A DNA stretch of 64,000 nt, taken from Rosellinia necatrix (Eukaryota > Ascomycota > Sordariomycetes > Xylariales > Xylariaceae). The DNA lies in contig JAGYVD010000008.1 in NCBI GenBank assembly GCA_021209875.1, forward strand, positions 1,177,501 to 1,241,500. Reading direction: 5' to 3'. A program made the translations under genes and the position numbers. The notes under the pieces are model-generated. The model did no database searches. It worked only from the letters and a program-made list of their open reading frames with translations, and was not told where the DNA came from. How positions within the stretch are numbered: the stretch's first letter is position 1; the number at the start of each line of letters is the position of its first letter. Below are positions 47,381 through 58,385 of this stretch, piece after piece.

Positions 47381-48211
47381 ATGCCTAAGAATAAGGGAAA
47401 AGTACGCATCCACCTTTGCAGTCGGGTCCAACATTTGAACCTGTGCCTTTGTTCCGCTACCAGTCTAGTGTTCCTATTGCCCGAGACGCGCATACACGCG
47501 CTCTGTTTTTCTGATACGGGATGATCGACTAACATGTTTCATCGCACAGGGAGGAAAGAACCGAAGAAGGGGTAAGAACGAAAGCGACAAAGAGAAGCGT
47601 GAGCTGGTGTAAGTTCTCCCCAAGTTCTCCCCTTTCCCGGCCGCACATTTGTATCTAGTGTTCGGTATACTGACCAGCGCCGGCTGCAGCTTTAAAGAGG
47701 AAGGGCAAGAATATGCCCAGGTAGTCAAGATGCTTGGTAGCGGTCGACTCTCCTGCTCTTGTTTCGACGGCCAAACGCGCCTGGCCCACATCCGTGGTAA
47801 ACTTCGCAAGAAGGTTTGGATCAACAACGGCGATGTAAGCAAACCCTTGTTCCCTTGGCAGCACCGAAGCACCCGCTAACGTCGTCTCCAGATCATACTG
47901 CTCTCGCTTCGTGATTACCAAGACGACAAAGGTGACGTCTTGATCAAGTACACAGCCGACGAGGCTCGGTCGCTGAAGGTACAGTGCTCATCCGTGTATC
48001 CGCGGCCGCCGCCAAGGCATTCCATCAGACATGCTAATGATTTGTGCCACAGCAATACGGTGAACTCCCGGAGACCGCCAGAATCAACGAGACAGATACA
48101 TACGGCCCCGGCGACGAAGGCGAATGCAACTTTGATTTCGCCGATGACCAGGACTCCGACGAAGAATCGGACTCTGCCGGTAATAAGGAGATCGAGATTG
48201 ACGACATCTAA
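47381..48211 (+). CDS. tif11: Translation initiation factor eIF1A
   Basis: Five exons (47381-47401, 47550-47608, 47690-47834, 47892-47978 and 48053-48211) give 156 aa. The start [19 protein letters not shown] is the basic N-terminal tail. Next come [20 protein letters not shown] and the OB fold ([39 protein letters not shown]). The C-terminus is acidic and ends EIEIDDI. eIF1A binds the A site of the 40S subunit and supports scanning and start-codon choice. Where most homologues read GRLEA or GRVEA in the OB fold, this one has GRLSC. The many small introns near the start are common for this gene in fungi. Highly secure call. Confidence 0.97.
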
Positions 48212-49843
48212 ACCGCCCAACTGCCATCCCCTCGCGCCACCACTGTACATCTTTCGCTCTCGCACCATCAACCAACCAACAAAATCGGGTTTAAACGGGT
48301 CGGAAATTCAGAAGGCCACTTCTCATGTTATCCCTATAGCCTTGGTAGGCTTGTCCAGCTTATATCCTGGCGACCATCACGGAGCCACAGAACCCTTCAA
48401 AGGACGCTACGACAGCAGAAGATGTTACAGGAAATCAGGGGTCACTGTCCACTTAGGTTTCTCGATCTGACTGAGGGGTCATCTACCAACATGACCTCTT
48501 AGCCGGAAACGCCCCTCCGGGAAACCTCGAGCCTGTCTTCTCTCTCTAACCCGCACTGTGCTTGTCATCGCGTGGGTTCCCCGACAGCAAATTAGACGGT
48601 GTAGGCGTTCGGTCGGAGTCGCTTTTACGCTTGCAAATCGGAAGGATACCGAGTCCATGGTGGGAGAGACGTCATAGGACTGACCGCTGGGAGCTTCCAC
48701 CGTCTTTTCTTCTGCTAGCTTGAACTGTTTTCTATTTTGCTCGTTCCTGATCGGTAGTCACCAATACGAAAATGATTTCTTAAAAAGTACTTTGCATCCA
48801 TGCAATAGAACCCTCGCTTGTCGTTTGTGCGTAAGAATATACTTCCTATCCGCGGTAGGTCGGCATGTGAATGGTACAGTCCGATAGCCGTTGGGAGGTA
48901 ACAAAAGGCCTACGCTATGTTCACATGTTTTGTTAGGTCATATCCGTGAAGCCTAAGGGTCTTTTCTCGGCTTACGACAACTATTTGAAAAACAGGATCG
49001 GAATTAAAACATGCGAAAATACGATTGGTGTCCTCAGTAAATGCTGGAAGCCCGACGTTCGTCACCTAACCTACTCGGCGACATTTCCTCTCGTATATGC
49101 AGGCCTGTCGCTATTCTTGCATCAGAATGCACGTTTAGTAATGATAATATGCAGTTTCTCTTGATTCATATTGCTCTATCCCTAAATAAACCCCTAACTA
49201 TCTCAATGTTCTGCCCGACGACGCTATCTACACCGTCCCGCTGTCTAATACCAACTCTGTATGTTCGCTGCCCTAATGATTTGGCATAAAACGAAGTCTT
49301 AGTCTAACCAGCTTGTAGGGACGCATAGGGGTTGGTTAGCTGGGTCCTAGCAGGGGCTTCCCCCTTTGCCTCAATTTCAACGCACTCCTTTCCCTCTCTC
49401 CCCACGCAACACAATGTAAACGTACTGAACTCAATTTAGTTACTTCTTGGTTGGACCGAGCTTCCATCTTAACCCCTCAGGGTTGTTTAGGCCTAGGTCA
49501 TCGAGCCCCTCGGTTTGATTCTTATCATTTTCAACCAGCCGTAACAGCTCTTCTTATCAAGTGAAAATTGCAAATGGTCAGAGCTCAGGCCGACTTTACG
49601 ACAGGCTGCAAAGCGGCTGGGGAGGACCAAGGCATCGTATCACTTCGACGTGCCGTCATTCGTAAATCGTTATTCGTGAATTTTAGCCTGTCGGTTTTGT
49701 GCGAAGCGGGTATAATCGACGTATAGCAGGCATTCATGAATCATGATTTGTGACATACGCAGTCGTGCTCACACCGACCCAAGCCTCCCCTAGTTTGGCC
49801 TTTCATTCTCGCATTGTCGCCAATGACCAACCTCAACTAGACT
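48212..49843. other. Convergent intergenic region
   Basis: This region lies between the ends of eIF1A (+) and Las17 (-). Short frames in 48500-49300 lack domains and codon continuity. Nothing else is identified. Confidence 0.5.
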
Positions 49844-51979
49844 CTACCATTCGTCGTCGCTGTTCTCGTCGTCTACAATACGTTAGCAAATAGAAACCAG
49901 ACAGAGCAAGTAAAAGACTTTGGGGGAAATTTTTGAGGTGGCATAACTTACCACTATCCCGGACTTTAGATTTCCGCACCTGCAAAGCTTTCGCCAGTGC
50001 GTCAGCCATGCTACCTTCCTGCCCCCCGGGGGTGACACCAGCAGGCGGGAGCCCGCTACCATGGGGGCCAGTATCCGATCCTCCAACCACAGCCGCACTC
50101 CTATCTCTAATCTGGGTCCTATCCACTTTCTTGAGTGAGGCAATACCTCCTGACCTCTGAATGCCGTCCAACATAGCAGAGCGTCCTTCGCTTGGCACAG
50201 GTTTTACCGAGGACGAAGCAAAACCGCCGCCGCGGCCCGGAGGCGGAGGTGGAGGCATTCCCGGACCACCGGGTGGTGGGGGGGGGGGAGGCGGTGGTGC
50301 AACCCCAGGTCCTGGAGGAGGTGGGGGAGGTGGCACGGCGGGTGTAGAAGGCATTGGCGGTGGCGGCGGCGGCGGCGGCGGCGGAGGGATGCCGGCTCCT
50401 GAAGGGGGGCAGCGGAGGTGGCGGTGGTGGGGCCGATGTTTTCGGCAGAGGTTGTGGGGTATTCCTCGGTGGGGGCGCGGGCCCTGGTCTCGAGGCAGTT
50501 GGAATAGGTGGTGGTGACGAAGGGCCTGGGTCTGGTGTCTTTGGTGGAAGAGAAGGACGCGGGGGTGGAGGAGGCGCAGGCTGTTCGCGAGGCTGCTCTC
50601 GTGGTTGTTCACGCGGTGGTGGCGGTGGTACAGAGCCCCTAGCAGGTGGTGGCGGCGGAATGTTGGTCAATCTCTGACCTGTAAAGGCGGGAGGAACACC
50701 AAACTTCGGGGCAGCTACATCCTCCTTTTCTTCGATCGGCGTCTTCGGTGGCCGTGGGGGGAGGAGCAGGTCCAGCGGGTGTAGCTCGAGGCGTATCTAC
50801 CTGTGCGTATCTCCCAGCTTCGGGGAGAGCAGGGGGGGCGTTGTAGCGAGGGCGAGGGGGCTCCTGCGGAGGCGTAGGCTCGCGCTGTACAGCGTCCACC
50901 TTGCCGCCAGATCTTCGTGGTGCAGGAGGGGGTGGAGGCACCCCCCCGACGAGAGCCGGAAGTTGAAGAGACACTGTCAGATGCCGGCCGCGAGGGAGGT
51001 GGAGGAGGAGGCGGTGGTCCCCGCCCATGCCCACTACTCGCCGTACTCCCAATGCTTCCAGTACTTCCATTTACTGGTGGGAGAGGAGGGGCTGGCAGTA
51101 CTGGTGTGGCAGTGGGCGCTGTTTTATCATTTTCTTCTTTCAGAAACGACACAATGAAATCTTGATTCTCTTTAATAAACTCATCCGTAAGCCCTTGTTG
51201 CGATAAGAAATTCCCAAAGTTTTTCCGCCAGTCGGGATCGTACGCCTCCAGCTTAGCAAACTCCGAGACCGGCTTAACATATTCCGGGATTGGCTTAACA
51301 TGCTCCATAATTGGCCTAACATACTCTGAGTTTGGTCTCGTGTTTGCATAGCTAGCCAGGTTCATTGAAGATTGTCTAGCATGCGGGTGGTGCATGAGTG
51401 AGGCAGTAGCTCGCGGTGAGTCGGGTGGCGTTGGGTTGGAGACGTGCCTATGACCCCCAAAAAGGCCACTGAAGAAACCGCCAGACTTTTGGTGTGACTG
51501 CGCTCCACCACCGAAGGGAGTGTTTTTAGTAGCTTTCGACGCATTCTTCTCCCTCTCGTCCATCTTTTTCTTGAATTGCTTCGCCTCCTTTTCGTCGACA
51601 AAGGATAGGCCAGCCCAGCATTCGTCAAGCTCGAAGGTGTGGAAGAAGGTCCTGTCGGCATGGTAAGACCAACTCTCAAAGAGCTCCTGGTCCCATATGA
51701 CGCCTCGACCAGCCGGCTACGGGCCAAGTCAGCATATACGTAATGGTTCCGTGATTACTAGATCCTCACCGATATATCCACCAGCTTAATCCAGTATGTG
51801 TTTCCCACCAGGTCGTTGGCGAGGACGGCGGCACCTTGTAACCCGGTGTAATTCCATCTCTGCCTATTTGGGTACGCAACGTAGAGGCGGGCGACGGCGA
51901 CAGCTTGGATCTTGTTGGACTGCTTGGGGACGACTCGCTTGACGGTCTCCTTGTCCACCTCGTCCAGAATGGAGGGCAT
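49844..51979 (-). CDS. las17: Las17/WASP-type actin nucleation-promoting factor, with three frame breaks
   Basis: Exon 1 (51979-51770) starts MPSILDEVDKETVKR. Exon 2 (51716-49952) and a 29-nt exon 3 (49872-49844) follow. Domains in order: WH1/EVH1 (about residues 10-125; LYVAYPNRQRWNYTGLQGA, LVDIS-PAGRGVIWDQEL), a linker with SGGFFSGLFGG, a helical segment, a long poly-proline region, a WH2 motif (RSAMLDGIQRSGGIASLKKV), and the acidic Arp2/3-binding tail DDENSDDEW. Las17 activates Arp2/3 at endocytic sites and in polarised growth. The frame changes at C7 50941-50947, G6 50756-50761 and G6 50404-50409 (plus strand). Dropping one base from each run restores the full expected protein. The intact domains at both ends speak for a working gene and sequence errors. 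Confidence 0.9.
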
Positions 51980-53473
51980 TCTTGGCGAGTATGAAGGGGG
52001 TCTAGGTCAGGCCAGCGCTGTCGATATCAGCGGAGGAAGAGCGTCAGCGGAGGAAGAGCGTCAGCAGAGGAAGAGCGGCAGCAGAAGAAGAGTCGTAGAC
52101 GAGTCGTAGAAAAGGACCGTTAGGAGTGGTCTCTCGGGTTCGGCGGTCATAGGAAGCCCCCAACCTTGAAACTCGCACGAGACGGTGGGCAATTCTCCCT
52201 CGGGCGGACGGCACCTCAAGCGATCACGCAGGCGATAGGGGTATCGCCTGGGGCGCTGAAGCGGTCGATTCTTGACCAGGGACGAGCCAGGCTAAGCAGG
52301 TAATGCGAGGGGCGAGGCAGGAAAGTCGGTATGGTATGTGGTTTGGGAGATGGTATGGGGGGAAAGTCGAGTATGGCGGGCGAGGTCCGACCTCGACTAC
52401 GACTCCCTGTGCCTGGGACGCCCGAGCAAAGGTACCCGCGGACAGCCGAGCCCCCAGCCGGTCGCAAAAATATTGTGCGGTGACCTTTGTGCGGTGAACT
52501 TTGTGCGGTGACCTATGTGCGGTGACCTATGCGCGGTAACCTATGTGCTGCTCGTAGAAATGGCGGGAGGTGTCGGTATAAGACGTGGGTGAGGATGTGG
52601 TGTGTTCCAATTATACAACCAGCTGTGTTGGGGGTGGATATGTGGTAAGGCATGTACATGAATGAAGGGGGGTATGCACAGCGACCAGGAGCCCAGCCAG
52701 CCAATGATCCCCCGTCACTAAAAGGTTGGCAACGAGGACATCCAACAATTCAAATCCCCCTAGCCAGGGCAAGACAAGCCACGTTTTACCCCACCAAGCG
52801 TGACACCACTTACCCTCACCGCCACAATATCATTTTGGAGGTGGCCGTAGTGGCCATTTATACCATACTTCTTCTAGAATAGTGCCTAATGCGGCACCGT
52901 TCGAGGGTTGCTTCACTAGCGCCCGCTCACCTAGGTCTGAATATCTATCATCTATACCCATTTACCCCCCCCCCTCCCCCTCCCCCCAGGTAGAAACTGT
53001 ATAGTAACGGGTACGTAGTAAGGTTCTGTATGTAAATGGCACGACAGCGTTTATTCAGCCATTTTGACTCACAGCCCAGCATCGGCATCAATGAATGCCT
53101 AATCTAAAGGAGGTAACTTGTTAAGCTTACCCATGACGCGCGTACACCAACATGCTACAGTAACTCTAGGCATCTACATAACGAAGAATGCACTACATCG
53201 TGCTAGGTACAGTTGCCTAAATACATAGCGTAGATACGGTTAGCCTACCGGCGATAGTAGAGGTATGCTCTATCACATATAGATCAAATGTTTATACCCA
53301 AGTGTCTAAATCAGAAATCATACTAAGCACCAAGAGTTGAGAATACACCATCCGAGGAATTGATAATTTTGTTTGTAGCGGCCTTGACATTTGATTCAAA
53401 TAACTCATCATAATGCTATTTCCCTACTCAAGGCCACCCACTAGCACTGTTTGTTTCCTCCCTATGCCTTTCT
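51980..53473. other. Intergenic region upstream of las17
   Basis: No gene is seen. It holds an AGCGTCAGCGGAGGAAG-type short repeat (about 52029-52080), a 15-bp tandem at 52474-52550 and a C-rich run at 52966-52988. Confidence 0.5.
52474..52550. repeat. 15-bp tandem repeat (TGTGCGGTGACCTAT)
   Basis: About five copies of a TGTGCGGTGACCTAT-like unit occur in a row, with a few substitutions. It lies about 500 bases upstream of the las17 start. Confidence 0.85.
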
Positions 53474-53748
53474 CTATTTGTTGAGCTCTTGAGCTTTGGC
53501 CTGTCGTTCCTCTTTGGTTCCCTCCTGTTCAGGCATGTTCTGGGGGACAGCAGGGCCTGGGGCTGCCTTGTGAGCAGCAAATTGCTTGGCCTTCTCAGCT
53601 GCTTCCCCTACTGGGTTTGAATGCGAATCGGCGACATTGCCCTTGCCGGCCTATCACGGAAAATCAGTTAGGATGGGTCTTCAGAAAACGATGGTAACAG
53701 ATCCTCAATTTAGGAAAGACATACTTGTGTGTTAGAGTTATCGGGCAT
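53474..53748 (-). CDS. 66-aa conserved-looking hydrophilic protein, two exons
   Basis: Exon 1 (53748-53725) codes MPDNSNTQ and exon 2 (53650-53474) codes the rest, giving 66 aa. The intron has a GTATGT donor, a CTAAC branch point (near 53670) and a TAG acceptor, and the join is in frame. The protein is soluble and Ala/Glu/Lys/Gln-rich. It contains SNPVGEAAEKAKQFA, PGPAVPQNMP and a C-terminal GTKEERQAKAQELNK. As I recall, small proteins with this EGTKEER..A.ELNK ending occur across Pezizomycotina, with no known role. It is too short for simple frame scans. A TATAAA-like box (TATAAATA in reverse at about 53925) lies upstream. Confidence 0.65.
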
Positions 53749-54696
53749 TTTGACGATGAGGCGTAGATGGACTGGTGCTGGGATATCTAGTATTCTCCCT
53801 TTTTTTCTTGCTTTTTTGGCTATTTATCTCAATGACGAGAAATGGATCTATGGTTCGTCTCGAATATTTGGTTAGAACAGATAAGGAAGACAAAGGGAAA
53901 GACCACCAATTCCGCGTGTGGTATGGTATAAATAGGCAGTCACCATCTTAGTGCATTTCAGCCCTGTCCTAAGGATCTCCTTTCTCGAGTATCTGGCTAC
54001 ACGGTATAACAGGTATTGCCCATTGTCGCAGAAGTTGCGTCGACGATGACGTAGGTGTCCCTTCCGAGTCCCGTGATTCGGCGTCGAAGTGGTGGGCGCT
54101 ACCCAATTAACCTAGTACATATGTACGTTGGGGTACTTAACGCCCCAGGATGACGCGTGAACCCCGAAATTCTACCTAAGCATCTTAGTCTCGACCCAAT
54201 CTACGACGTACGACGCACGACGCACCACAAACCAGGACCCAAATAGTCTTACAGATATTGCCGTACCAAGGCCCGACTAGCCCATTGTCATACGAAGACT
54301 TATATCATCTGCTCGAGAGTAAGAGTAAGGTTGGCGATAGGCAGCGCCAGGTACTTTGAGCCTTGCAAAGGCCCCGGCCCCGGCCCCGATTGCTCGTGTC
54401 AGAGTAGGTACGGCAAATCTTGGAAGCCTCCCAAGGCAACACCCCCAGACCAGAGTGTATACATATCGTGCCTGCCCATATTGCCTGCCCATATTGCCTT
54501 CCTGGGGTGGGTAGGTTAGGTAAGTTAGGCATCTACCCATCTGCCTACCTGTTAGTAGGTACCTAGGTAGATTAGGCACGCATTGTCGGCCTACCAAAGC
54601 ATTCTACGGGGCATATTATCCATCCAGTATGCACGCGACGATTCGCTAGACCGCATCACCACCACTACACGCCTCCTTGACAGCAACGTGCCCCGC
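53749..54696. other. Divergent promoter region
   Basis: This region lies between the 66-aa gene (-) and XPF (+). It contains TAGGTACCTAGGTAG at about 54556-54570. No gene is seen. Confidence 0.5.
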
Positions 54697-57590
54697 ATGT
54701 CTACGAGCAATGCTCCCCAACCAGTGAGACTGTCACTGCCTTTGGTAGGCCTGTCGACATCATCTTGTCCTCCCCTGAGCCTCAGCTGCCAGTCCGCTAA
54801 CCCAGCTGCCGCCGCCAGGAGTACCAGCAACACCTATTTCAAGAGCTCCGCGCCGAAGATGAACTCGTTGTTATTGCGAAGGGCCTCGGCCTTATGCGCC
54901 TCGTCACAAACCTGCTCCACAGCTACGACGCTGCCGGGAATAATCTCATCATAGTCGTCGGCGCCGAAAACAGGGAAAATGCTTGGATTGGTGAGGCGCT
55001 GGCCGAGCATGCCGCCATCAGCATGGCCCCGAAGGCTAGAGGCTTGACTGTCGTTAATACCGATTTCACGAGCGTTGCTGCGCGGGAAAAGATGTATGCC
55101 AAGGGCGGCATTTACAGCATCACCTCGCGAATCCTCGTCGTCGACCTCCTAACCACCCTGCTCAGGGCCGAGAGCATCACCGGTATCGTATTGCTGCATG
55201 CAGATAAGGTCGTCGCTACCTCGCTAGAGGCGTTCATCCTCCGCATATATCGTCAGAAGAACAAGACGGGGTTCTTCAAGGCCTTCTCCGACAACCCGGA
55301 CCCTTTCACCACTGGGTTCTCGCCCTTGGCTACAATGATGAGAAATATGTTTCTGCGCAAGGCATCACTATGGCCCCGTTTCCATGTAACTGTCGCTGCC
55401 TCTCTCGAAGGGAAGAAGAAAGCCGAAGTTATCGAGCTGGAGGTCCCCATGACGGAAGAAATGAATACCATTCAGCAAGCCATCATGGAGTGTGTCGAAG
55501 TGAGCATCCATGAGCTTAAGAAGGGCAACAGTGGTCTCGAGATGGATGACTGGAATCTCGACAGCGCCTTATTAAAAAATTTCGATATTATGGTCCGGCG
55601 GCAACTGGACCCCAATTGGCATCGTGTGAGTTGGAAGACCAAGCAAATCGTCAGTGACTTGACCGTTCTTCGAGGCTTGCTACACTCCGTCTTAACCCTG
55701 GACGCTGTCTCCTTCCTTCAACAGCTAGATACCATTCATGCCGCGCATTCCCCCCAGCCTGGCTCTACGAGGCAGAACCAATCACCCTGGCTATTCCTTG
55801 ATGCTGCAAATACTATTTTTGGCACGGCAAAACAGCGAGTATATGCCGCTAGCAAAACTAATGTAAATGCCCAAAGCTCGGTTGACTCTCTCCGTCCTGT
55901 ACTTGAAGAGCAGCCGAAGTGGGCCCTCTTGGCTGAGATACTCGAGGAGATCGACAGAGACCTCTACTTTGAGCCGGCCATGCGTAGTGACTCTAATCAA
56001 TCGATACTCATCATGTGCTCGGATACAGCTACCTGTCGCCAACTAAGAGATTATCTACAAACCATGCATGTACAGCCCAAAACAGACGAGAACCCAAACC
56101 CAAAGAAAGAAGATCACAAACCATCTGCTTCGTTTATGATGAGGAGAAAGCTTCGCGGTTATCTTAATTGGAAACGCGAGTTCGCCAAAGTAAACAATGA
56201 GTTGTTTTCCGAAAATCAAAAGGCGTTAGAGGGCGCAGTCGATCCCCGAATAGCTCAAGGCTCCTATAAAGGGAGGGCGCCCGCAAACAAGAGACGAAGA
56301 GTACGCGGTGGCGGTGTCACAGGGGCTACTGCCCCCGGCCGAACAGCCCAGGGCAGCGTTGCGCAATACTTCGAGAAGCCTTCCGAGGTAGCGGAGCTTA
56401 TGGAAGAAGTACAAATGCTAGAGGAAGAGGCACGTCAGAAGGCGGATATAGTGGCTGACCCTCTAGAGGACATGGACGAGTACTTCGAACTATATGATAT
56501 GCAAGATCTTGTTGTCATTCATGCATACGAAGGGGATCAGGACGAACACGTCCTGGAAGAGATCAAACCACGGTATATAATCATGTATGAGCCAGATGCC
56601 TCATTTATACGGCGTGTCGAAGTCTATCGATCTTCGCATAACGACCGGAACGTGCGGGTATATTTCATGTTTTACGGCAGTTCTGTGGAGGAGCAGCGGT
56701 ATCTGGCCTCGGTCCGGCGTGAGAAGGACTGCTTTGCGAAAATGATCAAAGAGCGTGCTAGCATGTCAATTGTCATGACAGTTGATGCACATGGTGTAGA
56801 AGACCCCCAGGAAGCATTTTTACGGACGGTCAATACCCGAATAGCAGGCGGTGGCCGTCTAATGGCCACGGCTGAACAGCCTCGAGTTGTCGTTGATGTG
56901 CGAGAGTTCCGCTCATCGCTACCATCATTGCTTCACGGACGCAACCTCAATGTCGTGCCTTGTATGTTGACAGTCGGGGATTACATTCTCTCCCCAAACA
57001 TCTGCATCGAGCGCAAATCAATCAGCGATCTCATCAGTTCGTTCAAGGACGGCCGGCTGTACAGCCAAGCAGAGACAATGTTTCAGCACTACAAGAGCCC
57101 TATGTTACTTATCGAATTTGACCAAAACAAGTCGTTTACGCTAGAGCCGTTTGCCGATTTATCGGGCAATATGCGGTCCGTCAATCCCAACGAGACACCC
57201 TCGGACCTCCAGTCCAAGATCGTTCTTCTCACGCTCGCATTCCCGCGCCTCCGCGTCATCTGGAGCAGCAGCCCCTACCAGACAGCCGAGATCTTCGAAA
57301 GCCTCAAGACGCAGGAACCCGAGCCAGATCCCATCTCGGCAGTGCGCGCGGGGCTCGACAAGGACATGAAGGCGGAGGACCAAGCCTTTAATCTCGAGCC
57401 TCATGACATGCTCGGCGTCGTCCCCGGCGTTACGCCTCAAAATCTGAAGAGACTGACGTTGCAGACGGAAAATGTCCGAGAGGTGGCGAATATGACGATC
57501 GAGGAGCTGGACCCCCTAATTGGGAGAGAGGCAGCGAGAAAGGTCCATGGCTTCTTCAACCGAAATCTAATCGACCTTGATGATATGTGA
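54697..57590 (+). CDS. rad1: XPF/Rad1 structure-specific DNA repair endonuclease subunit
   Basis: Exon 1 (54697-54744) codes MSTSNAPQPVRLSLPL. A 74-nt intron follows, and exon 2 (54819-57590) gives a total of 939 aa. The N-terminal two-thirds is the inactive SF2 helicase-like region (YQQHLFQELRAEDELVVIAKGLGL at its start). The nuclease domain begins near residue 705 with VVVDVREFRSSLP. It has GDYILSPNICIERKSISDL (the GDXnERKX3D active site, ERK near 744) and SPMLLIEFDQNKSF. The C-terminus is the helix-hairpin-helix pair (MLGVVPGVTPQN..MTIEELDPLIG). With Ercc1/Rad10 it cuts 5' of lesions in nucleotide excision repair and in single-strand annealing. All catalytic residues are present. Confidence 0.96.
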
Positions 57591-58090
57591 TCACGTAGGA
57601 GCGACTGTGTGCGTGCTTACTTGGGGCTCTATAAATACAACTATATATGTGAATGACTTCGCATCGAACTTATCCGAACAGTATAGATTCGAATAGGCTT
57701 AAAATCCAAGCAGTAAATCGAAATGTGACTGAGCCATTGTAGAAAATATATCATCACAGATAAAGCTTCGATTTCCTAACCATGTAGTCACAAGTATTTG
57801 CGAAAATTGTATAACATATACGTCGTATTCATGCATGGAGCGACAAAGCCAGATCATAATGGTAAACAGAAGGAGTATGGGTATCGTGATATCGCAAAAC
57901 CATCATCGCCAGGCCAGCTCTGCTGGGGCCTTGCCCGCTCGTCTTCTCCTCTCCTCATCCTCCTCCTCCTTCTTCGTCCATCCTCATCACTCTCTCGTAG
58001 CTACTCCCCAATTCATTTAGCGTCATTAAAAGCCCACCGTTGCCGGCAGTTTCCAGCACTCAGAGGAGGCGACGAGTTTCCTCCTCATCA
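57591..58090. other. Convergent 3' flanks
   Basis: This region lies between XPF (+) and the 72-aa acylated-type protein (-). It holds a TCC-rich stretch at 57950-57985. No gene is seen. Confidence 0.5.
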
Positions 58091-58385
58091 TCAGATCCTA
58101 CTCGTCCTCATATGGCGCCTAGTCCGGGCGCCCATGCGGCGCCGGCGACCGCAGTAACCGCAGGTGAAGAAGCTGATGAGGATGTCGAGGAAGGAGACGA
58201 TGCCGCTGATGATGGCGTGCAGGATGCTCCCGACGCCGTTGACGATGGCCATCAGCACATTGCCGATCGTGCGGAAGATGCTCTCGATCTATAGCTCATC
58301 CTCTTTGTTAGTCCGGCCACGCGCGGCTGGGGGGCTGGGGTGCGGCTCTTGCGCGGCGACTTACACAGCTTACTACGGCACCCAT
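58091..58385 (-). CDS. 72-aa membrane-associated protein with MGAVVSC acylation-type N-terminus
   Basis: Exon 1 (58385-58365) is only 21 nt and codes MGAVVSC. A 76-nt intron follows, then exon 2 (58288-58091) codes 65 residues. MGxxxS with Cys at position 7 is a classic N-myristoylation plus palmitoylation signature. The body (IESIFRTIGNVLMAIVNGVGS, ILHAIISGIVSFLDILISFF) is two hydrophobic stretches separated by Gly/Ser. TCGYCGRRRRMG and a basic tail follow. I recall short proteins of this kind (MGAVVSC...AIVNG...) across filamentous ascomycetes, without known function. The intron position and frame strongly support a real gene. On the opposite strand the frame reads an acidic shadow protein, which should not be annotated. 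Confidence 0.8.

Noticed and set aside
50119..50612. Separate proline-rich minus-strand genes within las17
   Set aside because: They are pieces of one WASP-type protein split by one-base frame breaks at G/C runs.
58040..58294. Acidic plus-strand frame of 84 codons
   Set aside because: It is antisense to exon 2 of the 72-aa MGAVVSC protein; its composition is that of a complement.
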